A stretch of DNA of 64,000 bases from Cyclobacteriaceae bacterium (GCA_019638395.1 JAHBTX010000002.1:372001-436000); one strand, 5' to 3'. Shown: positions 9,193-18,864, numbered from the stretch's first letter. Notes: generated from the sequence alone by a model not told the origin. Numbers and translations are program-made.

Positions 9193-9741
9193 ATGAATGA
9201 GAAAACTGCCCACGAATATAAAGAGGTGATTGCCACGTGCAAAGAATTATTTGCCCGTAAAACGCACGACTATGGAACCGCCTGGCGGGTGTTGCGATTA
9301 CCCTCTATTACCGACCAGATTTTTATTAAAGCACAGCGCATTCGCAGCATTCAGGAAAAAGGCACCCAAAAAGTGGACGACCCGATTAAAGATGAGTTTA
9401 TCGGCATTATTAATTATTGTGTAATTGCCATGATGCAGCTCAGGCTGAAGAACTCTGACAAACTGGAGTTGAACTTTAAAGAATTAGAACCCCTTTATGA
9501 TGAAGCTGTAACCGAAACATTTGAGTTGCTGCAAAATAAAAATCATGATTACGATGAAGCCTGGCGCGAAATGCGGGTAAGCTCCATGACGGACATAATT
9601 CTTATGAAATTGTTAAGAGTGAAACAAATTGAAGACAATCAAGGTAAAACATTGGCAAGTGAAGGTGTAAAAGCCAACTATCAGGATATGATTAATTATG
9701 CGGTTTTTTGTATGATTAAGTTGTCAACTGCCAATGGTTGA
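9193..9741 (+). CDS. DUF1599 protein with internally duplicated domain
   Basis: This 182-residue soluble protein is built from two copies of one domain. The first copy has LFARKTHDYGTAWRVLRLPSI and the second has LLQNKNHDYDEAWREMRVSSM, with matching downstream blocks IFIKAQRIRSIQE and ILMKLLRVKQIED. A conserved HDY-x2-AWR motif in each suggests a metal- or nucleotide-binding site. Pfam groups DUF1599 with nucleotide-modification-associated proteins, but the biochemical role is not established. The ATG at 9193 is chosen because the upstream in-frame codons overlap folP's start region. It is divergent from folP with only a few bases between starts. Confidence 0.85.
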   Translation: MNEKTAHEYKEVIATCKELFARKTHDYGTAWRVLRLPSITDQIFIKAQRIRSIQEKGTQKVDDPIKDEFIGIINYCVIAMMQLRLKNSDKLELNFKELEPLYDEAVTETFELLQNKNHDYDEAWREMRVSSMTDIILMKLLRVKQIEDNQGKTLASEGVKANYQDMINYAVFCMIKLSTANG

Positions 9742-9821
9742 TAGTGCATAGTAGGCCTGCGATTAGTATATATCTCGAGCAAATTAACTATAGACTACAG
9801 TCCATTGACCAATAAACTAAC

Positions 9822-10928
9822 ATGTTCAAAAAAATCATCGATCAATTCGCACGTTTCATTGTAGGAGGCCTGTTGATATTCTCGGGGCTTATCAAACTCA
9901 ACGATCCCATCGGTACTCAGATTAAAATGGAAGAGTACTTCGAAGTGTTTGCCGAAGACTTTGGTACTTTTTTTCATCACTTCATTCCATGGGCACTGGA
10001 GTTTGGTATGATTATGATTATGTTGGAGTTAATGCTGGGTGTTGCCATCCTGATTTACTGGCGCATGAATTTAAGTGCGTGGCTTTTATTGCTCATGATG
10101 ACCTTCTTCACATTTCTTACTTTTTATTCAGCCTACTTTAATAAAGTTACAGATTGCGGTTGCTTTGGCGATGCCATCAAACTTACCCCCTGGGAGTCGT
10201 TTACTAAAGATGTAATCCTGATGGTGTTTGTAGCGCATCTATTCTGGTATCGTAAAAGTTACAAACCGGCTTTGCGCACCCGCACCGGTACTAGTATGGT
10301 AGTCGCCACCGTAGTAATAAGTTTGCTGGTGGGAATTTATGCCATCCGACACTTACCTTTTTTAGATTTTAGAGCTTATCGCATCGGCAATAATATTCCA
10401 CAACAGATGCTTGCTCCCGAACAACCCATTATTGAATACTTGTTTACGAAAGATGGTAAAGAAGTACGCGACACAAAGTTCCTGACAGAAGCCGATGGCT
10501 ACAAGTATGTATCATCGCGTGTATTGAATGAAGATAAAATCAAACCAAAAATTACCGACTACTCCATCAGCAGCCCCGAAGGCGAAGACATGACCCAATA
10601 TACTTTTCAGGGTTCAAAGTTGTTGATTGTTATGTTTGATGTGAACAAAACTTCTGTAACCAACATTACTGCTGTTCGGGAGCTTACCAAACAGTTAGAA
10701 GGTAAAGTAGAGTGTTTTATTCTTACTTCTTCAGGATCTGAGGCAATGGAGGCGTTTCGGCATGAACACCAATTAGCAGTGCCTTATTATTATGCCGATG
10801 CCACTGTGCTTAAAACTATCATCCGTTCTAATCCTGGTGTTGCACTTTGGAAAAATGGAACTGTATTGGGCAATTGGCACCACAACGATACACCGGCTGC
10901 CGGTACGGTACTGAAATTACTGCAATGA
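9822..10928 (+). CDS. BT_3928-family DoxX-like membrane protein with thioredoxin-like C-terminus
   Basis: This 368-residue protein has four to five membrane helices in its first ~180 residues. They include the DoxX/MauE-type start FARFIVGGLLIFSGLIKLNDP and a Cys pair in TDCGCFGDAIKL, a feature of MauE/DoxX relatives linked to disulfide or redox chemistry. A soluble periplasmic part follows. Its last ~110 residues look thioredoxin-like (KLLIVMFDVNKTSV, then VALWKNGTVLG) but lack a CxxC. It resembles the proteins annotated BT_3928 in Bacteroidota. Its stop overlaps the aroK start by 4 bp (ATGA), so the two genes are translationally coupled. Function is unproven. Confidence 0.82.
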   Translation: MFKKIIDQFARFIVGGLLIFSGLIKLNDPIGTQIKMEEYFEVFAEDFGTFFHHFIPWALEFGMIMIMLELMLGVAILIYWRMNLSAWLLLLMMTFFTFLTFYSAYFNKVTDCGCFGDAIKLTPWESFTKDVILMVFVAHLFWYRKSYKPALRTRTGTSMVVATVVISLLVGIYAIRHLPFLDFRAYRIGNNIPQQMLAPEQPIIEYLFTKDGKEVRDTKFLTEADGYKYVSSRVLNEDKIKPKITDYSISSPEGEDMTQYTFQGSKLLIVMFDVNKTSVTNITAVRELTKQLEGKVECFILTSSGSEAMEAFRHEHQLAVPYYYADATVLKTIIRSNPGVALWKNGTVLGNWHHNDTPAAGTVLKLLQ

Positions 10929-11428
10929 AAATTTTTTTATTGGGCTTACCGGGTTGCGGCAAAACAACATTGGGGAAACAACTTGCCCGTCATCTGAACA
11001 TCAATTTTATTGATCTCGATCAGGAGATAGAAAAATTAGTTAATCTACCGGTGCGTGAAATTTTCAAAAAGTATGGCGAAACTTTTTTTCGCAAACAGGA
11101 ATCAGAAACATTGCGCACCGTTAGCGATGCACAACATGATTTTGTGATGGCAACAGGCGGAGGTGCTCCGGTGTTTCATGATAACATAAAGATTATGAAT
11201 GCTGTTGGGCATACTATTTTTCTGGATGTGCCAAGCCACGAAATTACCAACCGGATTATGCACTCCAACAAAGAAGAGCGCCCATTGCTGGCAGCGTTAG
11301 CACCCGATGAATTAAAAGATAAAATTGAATTTCTGCGTTCGCAGCGCATTCCGTTTTACAGTCAGGCTCAAATCACGTTAACGGGTATTGTACAATTACC
11401 CGATTTAATTGCTGCAATTAAATCTTAA
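10925..11428 (+). CDS. aroK: Shikimate kinase
   Basis: This 167-residue P-loop kinase phosphorylates shikimate at O3 in the chorismate pathway. Walker A is GLPGCGKTT at the N-terminus. The shikimate-binding residues lie in FIDLDQEIE, FFRKQES (Arg) and ATGGGAPV (the GGG motif). The lid follows in NKEERPLL with its Arg. The start at 10925 overlaps the upstream stop (ATGA). Longer in-frame starts would run inside the preceding gene. Its stop overlaps by 4 bp the end of the convergent porin gene. Confidence 0.94.
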   Translation: MKIFLLGLPGCGKTTLGKQLARHLNINFIDLDQEIEKLVNLPVREIFKKYGETFFRKQESETLRTVSDAQHDFVMATGGGAPVFHDNIKIMNAVGHTIFLDVPSHEITNRIMHSNKEERPLLAALAPDELKDKIEFLRSQRIPFYSQAQITLTGIVQLPDLIAAIKS

Positions 11429-12921
11429 AACGGAAAGCCCAGCGTAACCATTCCAAAACTGGTTTGTTTATCGATTGTTACTAAAGGACTATTGGGCATG
11501 TTTACGCGATAGGGCCTATATGTATTATTACCATCTGCGAACGCCACTGCAAAATCCACATAGAATTTTTGGGATCTATACCCTACACCACCCGAAATGG
11601 AGGTGATTGCCTGGCTACTATTGTTTTGTATAGTTCGAAATGGGTCGGGCATGTATGATACTCCGGCCCTAAATCTCAGTTTGTCTAATCTGAATTCACC
11701 CCCAAGTCTTACGTTGGTGGTGGTTTGATACACTTCGCCAATTGTTGCGTTGTCCGAATCGAAGGAAATACCACTTAAGCCGGATGAATAGCGCGCACCA
11801 GAGTAGTTCACCATCTCTAAATCGGCTGAAACAAATCCATTCTTACCAATAAATACAGCCGCACCCACACTTAACCGGCCCGGAGTCCTTAGCGAATACT
11901 CTGAAACAATTTCATTTGTTTGTTCTGAAACGGAGTTAAGAATTTCACTACCATCGCCAAAATAATCGTAGTTATTCCAATTGGTACCCATAAATGCAGA
12001 GTACACATCTGTTACGCTATAAAGCGTTGGCGTTGTATAAGAAATGCCCACCTGTAACATATCAACAGGCCGCCCGATAAGACCTAATGTGGCATTTATT
12101 CCAGACCCGCGTATGCTTAGTTCTTCTTCCAATAAAATGGAACTCAAGGGTTCGTTTTCAAAACTCTCACGAAAAGTTTTTGTTGAACTAAATCGTAGTG
12201 CAGTTAAACCAACCCCGGCACCCATAAAAATTTTATCGGATAGATTGGTTCCATACGAAATATTCCATTGGCCCTGATTGCCTCGATATTGTACAGATTC
12301 GGCTTGACGCGGAAAGCCACCCACAACTGAATAGTATTCGCCAGGAAAATTACCATCTTCTTCAATCAAAAAATTCTGATAACCCAGCCAGGTTACAGTA
12401 TTATGGAGGGCACCATTTGTATTAAACTGAGTATCCGGATAACCCGTAGCGTCTTCTATAAAATAATCGATAATAGAACTTGAACCGTTGTTCCCAGCAT
12501 AGCTAAAGTTCTCATTAAAATTATTAATTCGGTTATACGTAATGGCAAAGGTGCCACTTAAAAAACCTAATCGACCATCCTTTTCTGTTTGAAACACAAG
12601 ACTGAAACCGGGTATGTGCAGGTTGGTTTTGGAATCGGTGGTGGTATTATTAAAAAATTTACTACTGGTGTTTGAGCCATAAAATCCTGGTGAAATCGTA
12701 AACTCTGAACGATTAAACATACCCAGGCCGGCAGGGTTTGAAAGGGCTGAACTATAATCGCCCCCCAGGCTTGTTTGTACCCCGCCCATACCCATCATAC
12801 GCGCACTTCCTGCTGGCTTCGATCGACTGAACAACAATGCCGTTTCAGTAAAACTTTGCGAATAAGTTAACAGCGGTACAATCAAAACAATACCAGCGAG
12901 CAATCTGCTCATCGAATTCAT
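11425..12921 (-). CDS. FadL/OMPP1-type outer-membrane beta-barrel protein
   Basis: This 498-residue protein has a signal peptide (MNSMSRLLAGIVLIVPLLTYSQ). The hallmark FadL N-terminal hatch is SARMMGMGGVQTSLGGDYSSALSNPAGLG. The remainder is alternating-pattern beta strands ending in GMVTLGFPF, with a terminal aromatic residue as expected for Bam-assembled barrels. FadL relatives carry fatty acids or other hydrophobic molecules across the outer membrane, and Bacteroidota members are often called hemin receptors without proof. It lies 39 bp after the gene at 12961-14076 on the same strand, probably as one operon. The substrate is unknown. Confidence 0.85.
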   Translation of the reverse strand: MNSMSRLLAGIVLIVPLLTYSQSFTETALLFSRSKPAGSARMMGMGGVQTSLGGDYSSALSNPAGLGMFNRSEFTISPGFYGSNTSSKFFNNTTTDSKTNLHIPGFSLVFQTEKDGRLGFLSGTFAITYNRINNFNENFSYAGNNGSSSIIDYFIEDATGYPDTQFNTNGALHNTVTWLGYQNFLIEEDGNFPGEYYSVVGGFPRQAESVQYRGNQGQWNISYGTNLSDKIFMGAGVGLTALRFSSTKTFRESFENEPLSSILLEEELSIRGSGINATLGLIGRPVDMLQVGISYTTPTLYSVTDVYSAFMGTNWNNYDYFGDGSEILNSVSEQTNEIVSEYSLRTPGRLSVGAAVFIGKNGFVSADLEMVNYSGARYSSGLSGISFDSDNATIGEVYQTTTNVRLGGEFRLDKLRFRAGVSYMPDPFRTIQNNSSQAITSISGGVGYRSQKFYVDFAVAFADGNNTYRPYRVNMPNSPLVTIDKQTSFGMVTLGFPF

Positions 12922-12960
12922 AACCCAGAATTTTTTTCTGTTAAACGAAACTACCCTAGC

Positions 12961-14076
12961 TTAATTGTTACGCCCACCTCTTGCGCCACTGCTGGATGAT
13001 CCGCCCGAGCTGCCTGTACTTCTGCTTCCTCCACCAGAAGAGAAGTTGCTGCCGGAACTTCTGGTGTTACTGCTACCCGAATTAAAAGAACCGGAACTTC
13101 TTGACGAACTACCACTATCCATCCAACCACCGGATGACCGGTTAGAACTTCTGGTGCTGTTATCGAAGGTAGTTCCGGTACGGGACGTGCTTAAACCTGT
13201 ATTGTTGAGCGAAGTTCTGGAAGTGTTATCAGGATTGTTTCGCCAGCCGCGTTGATAATAGTTATCGGTGTTTTGAACCGCAGTGCGCGATCCGCTTCCA
13301 CCTCGTGTATCATTCTGGATTGCTGCAGACTGCCGGGTGCCGCGAGACGAATTAATGGTATTGTTCATGCTGCTTGAGCGCGATGATCTTCGGCCATAAA
13401 CTGCACCATTACCACTATCTCCTCCTACAACAATAATAGTTGGTCTGTTCCACGTGTTCCAACCCCAACCGTTCCAACCCATGTTGTTCCAACCCCACGG
13501 ACTAAAAGCATTATATCCGTAAGGATCCCATGCCCAGGAATTCATTCCGTAAAAACTATTCCAGGGAGAATAACCCCACGAATTCATACCCCAACCCATA
13601 CCCATGCTAAAGCTAAGCCCGGGTCTGTAGAAACTATTGAATCCGTACGGATCCATGCCCCAAAAAGAATTTCTGAAATAGGGATTGTAACCTCCCACCA
13701 TGTATGGATTCATTCCACCCATCATGTAGGGGTTATTCATACCATAATAATTCCAATTGGCAGGATTATTATAAATATTCTGATTAACCGAAGTTGGCAC
13801 GTATTCAGAATAGAAATAGGTTGCCGGCTGTTGATTACTTGAACTAACCGATTGCGAGATATACTCAGGATTTACATTGCGGGCCGAGTAGCTATCGGTA
13901 GGATTTATTGGAGTTTTAACTTCCGATTGACGATACGATAACTCAGATAATGGCTTGGAGGCTGCAATCTTCGCCCGATCGCTTGCTCTGAAATACATAT
14001 CATCAGTTTCCTGCGCGCTTGCTGCAAACACGACCATCACTGAAAGCAGGCTCATTATTGTGATTCTGGATTTCAT
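12961..14076 (-). CDS. Secreted low-complexity protein, Trp/Tyr/Asn/Gly-rich centre and Ser/Arg/Gly-rich tail
   Basis: This 371-residue protein has a signal peptide (MKSRITIMSLLSVMVVFAASAQ). A short charged head follows, then about 120 residues dominated by Asn, Gly, Met, Trp, Tyr and Phe. These contain loosely repeated units such as DPYGFNSFY, DPYGYNAFS, SPWNSFYGMNSW and SPWGWNNMGW. The last ~130 residues are Ser/Thr/Asn/Arg/Gly-rich (SSRSSGSFNSGSSN). No catalytic domain is seen. Such prion-like or adhesive compositions suit a surface-associated structural protein, which is inference only. It is upstream of, and probably cotranscribed with, the FadL-like porin. Confidence 0.8.
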   Translation of the reverse strand: MKSRITIMSLLSVMVVFAASAQETDDMYFRASDRAKIAASKPLSELSYRQSEVKTPINPTDSYSARNVNPEYISQSVSSSNQQPATYFYSEYVPTSVNQNIYNNPANWNYYGMNNPYMMGGMNPYMVGGYNPYFRNSFWGMDPYGFNSFYRPGLSFSMGMGWGMNSWGYSPWNSFYGMNSWAWDPYGYNAFSPWGWNNMGWNGWGWNTWNRPTIIVVGGDSGNGAVYGRRSSRSSSMNNTINSSRGTRQSAAIQNDTRGGSGSRTAVQNTDNYYQRGWRNNPDNTSRTSLNNTGLSTSRTGTTFDNSTRSSNRSSGGWMDSGSSSRSSGSFNSGSSNTRSSGSNFSSGGGSRSTGSSGGSSSSGARGGRNN

Positions 14077-14251
14077 ATGCTTTAAATTTTAGTTCAACAA
14101 TTTATTTAACGCTCAAACCCCTTTGCGGGATATAATTATTTAACAAGTTTAACGCTTTAATAGTGCAAATTCCACCGATTTTGGGCTGGTAGTTATGCCA
14201 TTTTTTATGGGTAAATTTTAAAACCTGCGCCACAACCAGCTAAACCTCATC

Positions 14252-14259
14252 TATATTTG
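14252..14259 (+). promoter_or_regulatory. TAnnTTTG -7 box (TATATTTG) of proS
   Basis: There is an exact match to the Bacteroidota -7 consensus 40 nt before the proS ATG, so this transcript should have a leader of roughly 35 nt, unlike the leaderless cases in this window. No clear -33 TTG is seen. Confidence 0.5.
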
Positions 14260-14299
14260 CCGAATTATTCAAATTTAAGAAAATTTTTAGGTTTATCCG

Positions 14300-15778
14300 A
14301 TGGGAAAAGAGATAACAAGCCGAAGCGAGGATTACGCACAATGGTACATTGATCTTGTTAAGAAAGCGGACCTGGCCGAAAATTCTGAAGTGCGTGGTTG
14401 TATGGTAATTAAGCCGTATGGTTACAGCATTTGGGAAAAAATGCAGCAGGCCCTCGATAAAATGTTTAAAGATACCGGGCATACCAATGCCTACTTCCCG
14501 CTCTTTGTTCCAAAAAGCATGTTCGAAGCAGAAGAAAAAAATGCGGAAGGATTTGCTAAAGAGTGTGCTATTGTAACACATTACCGGCTAAAGAACGATC
14601 CCAACAACAAGGGTAAGCTAATGGTTGATCCGGACGCTAAACTGGAAGAAGAACTGGTAGTGCGCCCCACAAGCGAAGCCATTATTTGGAGTACATATAA
14701 AAAATGGATTCAATCCTATCGCGATTTGCCATTGCTGATTAACCAATGGGCAAACGTAGTGCGGTGGGAAATGCGCACGCGGTTGTTTTTGCGCACAGCC
14801 GAATTTCTATGGCAAGAAGGCCACACGGCACATGCATCTGCAAAGGAAGCAATAGAGGAGACAGAACGTATGTTGGGCGTGTATGCCGAGTTTGCCGAAA
14901 CCTTTATGGCGATGCCGGTTATAAAAGGTCGGAAGTCAGAAGGCGAACGCTTTCCGGGGGCAGTAGATACGTATTGTATTGAAGCGATGATGCAAGATGG
15001 CAAAGCCTTGCAGGCCGGAACTTCACATTTTTTGGGACAAAACTTTGCCGATGCTTTTAATGTACAGTTCACCAATAAAGAAGGTAAACTCGAAAAAGTG
15101 TGGGGTACTTCGTGGGGGGTAAGTACTCGCTTAATGGGAGCATTAATTATGGCTCATTCAGATGATGATGGGTTGGTGTTGCCTCCAAAGCTGGCACCTA
15201 TTCACGTAGTAATTGTTCCGATCTTTAAAACAACAGAGGAATTAGATCGGATTTCGGAGCAAGCCAATAAGATTGCTGATGCATTACGGAAGCAAGGTTA
15301 TTCCGTTAAGTTCGATAACCGCGATACCCACAAGCCAGGCTTTAAATTTGCCGAATACGAATTGAAGGGCGTGCCGGTGCGCATTGCCATCGGGCCGCGC
15401 GATTTGGAAAACAAAACAGCCGAAGTGGCACGCAGAGATACCAAAGCAAAGCAAGTAATGGCTTTAGATACGATTGCTACCTCCATTCCCGCCTTGCTTG
15501 ATGAAATTCAGGCCAATATTTATCAAAAGGCACTAGCGTTCAGAACTTCAATGATTACACCAGTGGATACCTACACTGATTTTAAAAAAGTGCTGGATGA
15601 AAAAGGTGGTTTTGTGTCAGCGCATTGGGATGGCACCGCTGAAACGGAGGCTGCCATTAAAGATGAATCAAAGGCTACCATTCGTTGCATACCGTTAGAT
15701 GCAAAAGAAGAAGCTGGCATTTGTGTGTATTCGGGCAAACCTTCAACAAAAAGAGTGCTTTTTGCGCGGGCCTATTAA
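14300..15778 (+). CDS. proS: Prolyl-tRNA synthetase, archaeal/eukaryotic-like (type 3)
   Basis: This 492-residue class II aminoacyl-tRNA synthetase charges tRNA-Pro. It starts with the ProS-type-3 signature [19 protein letters not shown]. Motif 2 is [27 protein letters not shown] and motif 3 is [27 protein letters not shown]. The anticodon-binding domain follows ([13 protein letters not shown], then [15 protein letters not shown]). A C-terminal zinc-binding-like domain with few Cys ([17 protein letters not shown]) ends in RAY, typical of this type, and the long editing insertion of bacterial ProS is absent. It is a single gene. Confidence 0.96.
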   Translation: MGKEITSRSEDYAQWYIDLVKKADLAENSEVRGCMVIKPYGYSIWEKMQQALDKMFKDTGHTNAYFPLFVPKSMFEAEEKNAEGFAKECAIVTHYRLKNDPNNKGKLMVDPDAKLEEELVVRPTSEAIIWSTYKKWIQSYRDLPLLINQWANVVRWEMRTRLFLRTAEFLWQEGHTAHASAKEAIEETERMLGVYAEFAETFMAMPVIKGRKSEGERFPGAVDTYCIEAMMQDGKALQAGTSHFLGQNFADAFNVQFTNKEGKLEKVWGTSWGVSTRLMGALIMAHSDDDGLVLPPKLAPIHVVIVPIFKTTEELDRISEQANKIADALRKQGYSVKFDNRDTHKPGFKFAEYELKGVPVRIAIGPRDLENKTAEVARRDTKAKQVMALDTIATSIPALLDEIQANIYQKALAFRTSMITPVDTYTDFKKVLDEKGGFVSAHWDGTAETEAAIKDESKATIRCIPLDAKEEAGICVYSGKPSTKRVLFARAY

Positions 15779-15787
15779 TAGAGTTAA

Positions 15788-15833
15788 ATCTTTCTGGTCT
15801 TTATAACGATGTCAAAACACCTGAAAGGTTTTT
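15788..15833. repeat. REP-like palindrome, degenerate copy after proS
   Basis: ATCTTTCTGGTCTTTATAAC faces ACACCTGAAAGGTTT. It matches the copies at 3997 and 50398, including the shared GGTCTTTATAACGA segment of the latter. It sits directly after the proS stop and may serve as its transcription end. Confidence 0.6.
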
Positions 15834-15886
15834 AGACCTAAATTTTAACTACTTTTATAATCCCTGATTATTAAAACTGCCTTTGC

Positions 15887-16357
15887 GTGATTGAGTGGGT
15901 AACTGTAATTAGTTTAATCTTATTTGGCCTGGCCCTGGTGGTAGCCGAAATTATCTTTGTGCCCGGCACAACAGTGGTGGGCATTATCGGATTCATTTTT
16001 CTAATTGCCGGAGTTGGATTTGGATTTAAATACTTTGGAAGCGAAACCGGCTGGACGCTGGTAGGAGTATCAGCTGTGGTTTCGGGATTAGTGTTTTACT
16101 TTTCGTTTAAAACAAATGTGTGGGGAAGGTTTTCATTAAAGTCATCCATCAACAGCAAAGTAAACGAAGGTAGTCTGAATACATTGGCGGTTGGCCTGGA
16201 AGGCAAAACAACTTCTGCTTTGCGACCCATTGGCAAAGCGCTTTTGGGAGATAAAGAATATGAAGTAAAAACTGCGGGCGACTATTTAGACAGCGGCAGA
16301 GCTATACGCATCGTTAAAATAATTTCAAATCAAATAATTGTAGAACCTATAAACTAA
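15887..16357 (+). CDS. NfeD-family membrane protein
   Basis: This is a 156-residue short-form NfeD. Two or three membrane helices ([60 protein letters not shown]) precede a C-terminal OB-fold. That domain has [27 protein letters not shown] and [17 protein letters not shown]. NfeD proteins pair with SPFH/flotillin proteins and are thought to help organise membrane microdomains. The start is a GTG at 15887, preceded directly by CCTTTGC. That is close to a TAnnTTTG box (TGCCTTTG, one mismatch), so the mRNA may be leaderless. It is 4 bp upstream of floA. Confidence 0.88.
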   Translation: MIEWVTVISLILFGLALVVAEIIFVPGTTVVGIIGFIFLIAGVGFGFKYFGSETGWTLVGVSAVVSGLVFYFSFKTNVWGRFSLKSSINSKVNEGSLNTLAVGLEGKTTSALRPIGKALLGDKEYEVKTAGDYLDSGRAIRIVKIISNQIIVEPIN

Positions 16358-16361
16358 TACT

Positions 16362-17336
16362 ATGGAAGGCTTAGCATTTATCTTTATTATTTTCATTGCC
16401 ATTGTCGGGTTTTTCATGTTCCTCTACTTTGTGCCGGTAGGGTTGTGGATTACCGCCATTTTTGCCGGAGTTAAAGTAACTATCGGATCATTGATTGGGA
16501 TGCGTATCAGAAAAGTACCCCCCAGTGTTATTGTAAATTCACTCATCACCGCTAACAAGGCCGGTATCGCGATTACAACCAACGAATTGGAAACCCACTA
16601 CCTGGCTGGTGGTAATGTACCGAATGTAATTCGAGCGCTTATATCTGCCGAAAAGGCTAACATCAATCTCGATTTTAAGCAGGCAACTGCAATTGATCTT
16701 GCCGGCCGCGATGTGTTTGAAGCGGTTCAGATTTCGGTAAACCCTAAAGTAATCACCACTCCTAAAGTTGCAGCGGTAGCTGCCGATGGTATTCAGTTGA
16801 TTGCCGTAGCTCGTGTTACGGTGCGGGCAAGCATTCAACAATTGGTGGGTGGTGCCGGTGAAGATACTATTCTGGCCCGCGTGGGCGAAGGTATTGTAAC
16901 TTCTATTGGTTCGGCACAATCGCACAAAGAAGTGTTGGCTAACCCCGATAAAATTTCGAAGCTTGTGCTTTCGCGCGGATTGGATGCCGGTACTGCATTT
17001 GAAATTCTCTCTATTGATATTGCCGATGTAGATGTAGGCGCCAACATTGGTGCTAAACTTCAAACCGACCAGGCTGCTGCCGATTTGAAAGTTGCCGAAG
17101 CCCGTGCAGAAGAAAGAAGAGCGATGGCGGTAGCCTTAGAGCAGGAGATGATTGCAAAAGCGCAGGAAGCAAAAGCAAACGTAATTCAAGCCGAAGCGGA
17201 AATTCCGAAAGCCATTGCAGAAGCTTTCATTAAAGGAAATCTGGGTGTAATGGATTATTATAAAATGCAAAACGTGCAAGCTGATACCGACATGCGCCAA
17301 TCTATATCAGGATCGGGTAAACCTAAGTCGGAATAA
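16362..17336 (+). CDS. floA: Flotillin-like protein FloA
   Basis: This is a 324-residue SPFH-related scaffold protein of the UPF0365/YqfA family, full length. An N-terminal membrane hairpin ([31 protein letters not shown]) is followed by the family block [17 protein letters not shown]. The SPFH domain has [20 protein letters not shown] and the segment [39 protein letters not shown] is split across the start of an Ala/Glu coiled coil. FloA marks functional membrane microdomains in other bacteria. It forms an operon with nfeD and ends at a clear hairpin terminator. Confidence 0.94.
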   Translation: MEGLAFIFIIFIAIVGFFMFLYFVPVGLWITAIFAGVKVTIGSLIGMRIRKVPPSVIVNSLITANKAGIAITTNELETHYLAGGNVPNVIRALISAEKANINLDFKQATAIDLAGRDVFEAVQISVNPKVITTPKVAAVAADGIQLIAVARVTVRASIQQLVGGAGEDTILARVGEGIVTSIGSAQSHKEVLANPDKISKLVLSRGLDAGTAFEILSIDIADVDVGANIGAKLQTDQAAADLKVAEARAEERRAMAVALEQEMIAKAQEAKANVIQAEAEIPKAIAEAFIKGNLGVMDYYKMQNVQADTDMRQSISGSGKPKSE

Positions 17337-17357
17337 GTATAAAGTACTTATATAAGT

Positions 17358-17395
17358 AACAGGCTACTGGTTTAATCCGGCAGTCTGTTTTTTTT
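17358..17395 (+). terminator. Rho-independent-type terminator after floA
   Basis: The stem AACAGGCTACTGG/CCGGCAGTCTGTT (12 of 13 pairs counting G-U) around a TTTAAT loop is followed directly by a run of eight T. Confidence 0.8.
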
Positions 17396-17445
17396 ATAAG
17401 GTTTTAAACCAACATTTCAGGTTGTGTGCTTTGCATGGTTAACAA

Positions 17446-18339
17446 TTATTTCAGCTTGCTATCTATTTTCGCAGCCGCCTCAATAATTAACCCAACACAG
17501 TCTTTATAAATCTCAGGATCCACCAATTCAAAATCATCGGTAGGCTGGTGATAGTCTTTGTGATCTTCCACACCGAAATAAATGAATGGAATTTTAGCAC
17601 GATGAAAAGGACCATGATCGGAGGAGAAAGTCCAGTTTTCTTGTCCTTTATATTTTTCCGGATCATCGTGCCCGAACACGAGCTTTACGCGCCTGGAAGT
17701 AACGCCTTCAAGCATTGGCTTTAGGTGCGGGTAATAAAATGTACCGCATGCCACCAGCTCACCCTTATCGGCACGAGCCACCATATCCATGTTAAGATTA
17801 ACAACAATTTTCTCTAAAGGAATAGGAGGAGCAGCAATAAATGCACTCGCTCCGCGTAAGCCCATCTCTTCAGCATCAAAGGCTACAATAATAATATTGT
17901 GCTGCGGCTTATGCTTGGTAAAATATTCTATCATCGCAAAAAGCGCACTAGTGCCCGAAGCATTGTCATCGGCACCGTTATAAATTTTAGCGTTGCGCAC
18001 ACCCACATGATCGTAGTGTGCAGAGATTACGATATAGGAATCTCTCTTACCCTTAATCCAACCGGCTACATTCGTGCCTTTTATCTTTTCACCAGCACGC
18101 GTTTCAAACTCAAAAGGGAATTCATAACCCGATTCAAAAGGCGTTAGCTTAAGTTGTTTAAATTTTTCAATTACAAAACTGCGGGCTGTGGCGTTTTCAG
18201 GCGTACCGGTTTGACGGCCTTTTAGCGAATCGGCCGAAAGAAATTTAAGATTGGCTATTAAGGCTTCCTCATTAAACAACTGGGCTTGCGATGTGGTAAC
18301 CATCAGCACAACCAACACCATCAACAAACTCTTCTTCAT
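17446..18339 (-). CDS. Secreted M28-family zinc aminopeptidase
   Basis: This 297-residue metallopeptidase has a signal peptide (MKKSLLMVLVVLMVTTSQA). Zinc ligands and catalytic residues are in the usual order: His/Asp in ISAHYDHVGV, Asp in YNGADDNASGTSA, Glu-Glu in AFDAEEMGLRGA, Asp in NMDMVAR and His in the closing segment IYFGVEDHKDYHQPTDD. Family members remove N-terminal residues from peptides in the periplasm or outside the cell, and some act as glutaminyl cyclases. It is a single gene with an exact TAnnTTTG box upstream. Confidence 0.92.
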   Translation of the reverse strand: MKKSLLMVLVVLMVTTSQAQLFNEEALIANLKFLSADSLKGRQTGTPENATARSFVIEKFKQLKLTPFESGYEFPFEFETRAGEKIKGTNVAGWIKGKRDSYIVISAHYDHVGVRNAKIYNGADDNASGTSALFAMIEYFTKHKPQHNIIIVAFDAEEMGLRGASAFIAAPPIPLEKIVVNLNMDMVARADKGELVACGTFYYPHLKPMLEGVTSRRVKLVFGHDDPEKYKGQENWTFSSDHGPFHRAKIPFIYFGVEDHKDYHQPTDDFELVDPEIYKDCVGLIIEAAAKIDSKLK

Positions 18340-18359
18340 AATTTGATTGGCTAAAGTTG

Positions 18360-18367
18360 CAAATCTA
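18360..18367 (-). promoter_or_regulatory. TAnnTTTG -7 box (TAGATTTG) of the M28 peptidase gene
   Basis: The minus strand reads TAGATTTG and ends 20 nt before the ATG, predicting a leader of about 14 nt. There is no convincing -33 TTG. Confidence 0.5.
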
Positions 18368-18438
18368 ACACTTGAACCCTTACCGATATCACTTAGAACG
18401 AGAAGAGTGGAATAATAAATTAATCTGATACTGGCTGT

Positions 18439-18864
18439 TTAACCTTCAAACCCAATTTTTTTATGACTGCCATCGCAGAATGGTTTGTTGGCCGATCCGC
18501 CACAGCGACAAAATGCAGTTACATTATGCTTTTTCGTGATATTGCCCGCGGCATCTTTAAGCGCGACATTTCCATATACCAATAATGGACCGTTGGGCGT
18601 TGCTTCCACAATCGTTTCGGTTTCAACTTTTACCGGCTCTGCAGCTTCATTGTTCATGTAATAACTCAACGCACCCGAAGGACACTTTTTAATTTGATCA
18701 ACAATTTGCTGCGTGGTGGCTTCTCCAGGAGTAATCCACGGTCTACGCCTCGGGTCGAACACCTGACCCAAGCCTTTAAAACAAATGGTGGAGTGAATGC
18801 ATTGGTTGGGTTTCCACACAATGGTAACTTCGCCATTTGTGTATTTCTTGGTTATGTCCTTCAT
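18439..18864 (-). CDS. Fused YjdI-type 4Fe-4S and CDGSH iron-sulfur protein
   Basis: This 141-residue protein joins two iron-sulfur modules. Residues ~1-70 match the YjdI/Fer4_19 mono-cluster fold, with Cys in WKPNQCIHSTICFKG and the closing KCPSGAL. Residues ~95-141 are a CDGSH domain that binds 2Fe-2S through three Cys and one His (FCRCGGSANKPFCDGSH). Such proteins are proposed to transfer electrons or clusters. The start overlaps the end of the preceding reductase-like gene by 4 bp, placing it last in the minus-strand detoxification operon. A link to redox stress is inferred from context. Confidence 0.92.
   Translation of the reverse strand: MKDITKKYTNGEVTIVWKPNQCIHSTICFKGLGQVFDPRRRPWITPGEATTQQIVDQIKKCPSGALSYYMNNEAAEPVKVETETIVEATPNGPLLVYGNVALKDAAGNITKKHNVTAFCRCGGSANKPFCDGSHKKIGFEG

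Noticed and set aside
9189-9242. ATG start for folP at 9242
   Set aside because: It would overlap the divergent DUF1599 gene by about 50 bp; GTG at 9188 is preferred, though not proved.
12965-13255. Plus-strand Leu/Pro-rich frame opposite the Ser/Gly-rich protein
   Set aside because: It is a composition artefact of the antisense strand of low-complexity codons.
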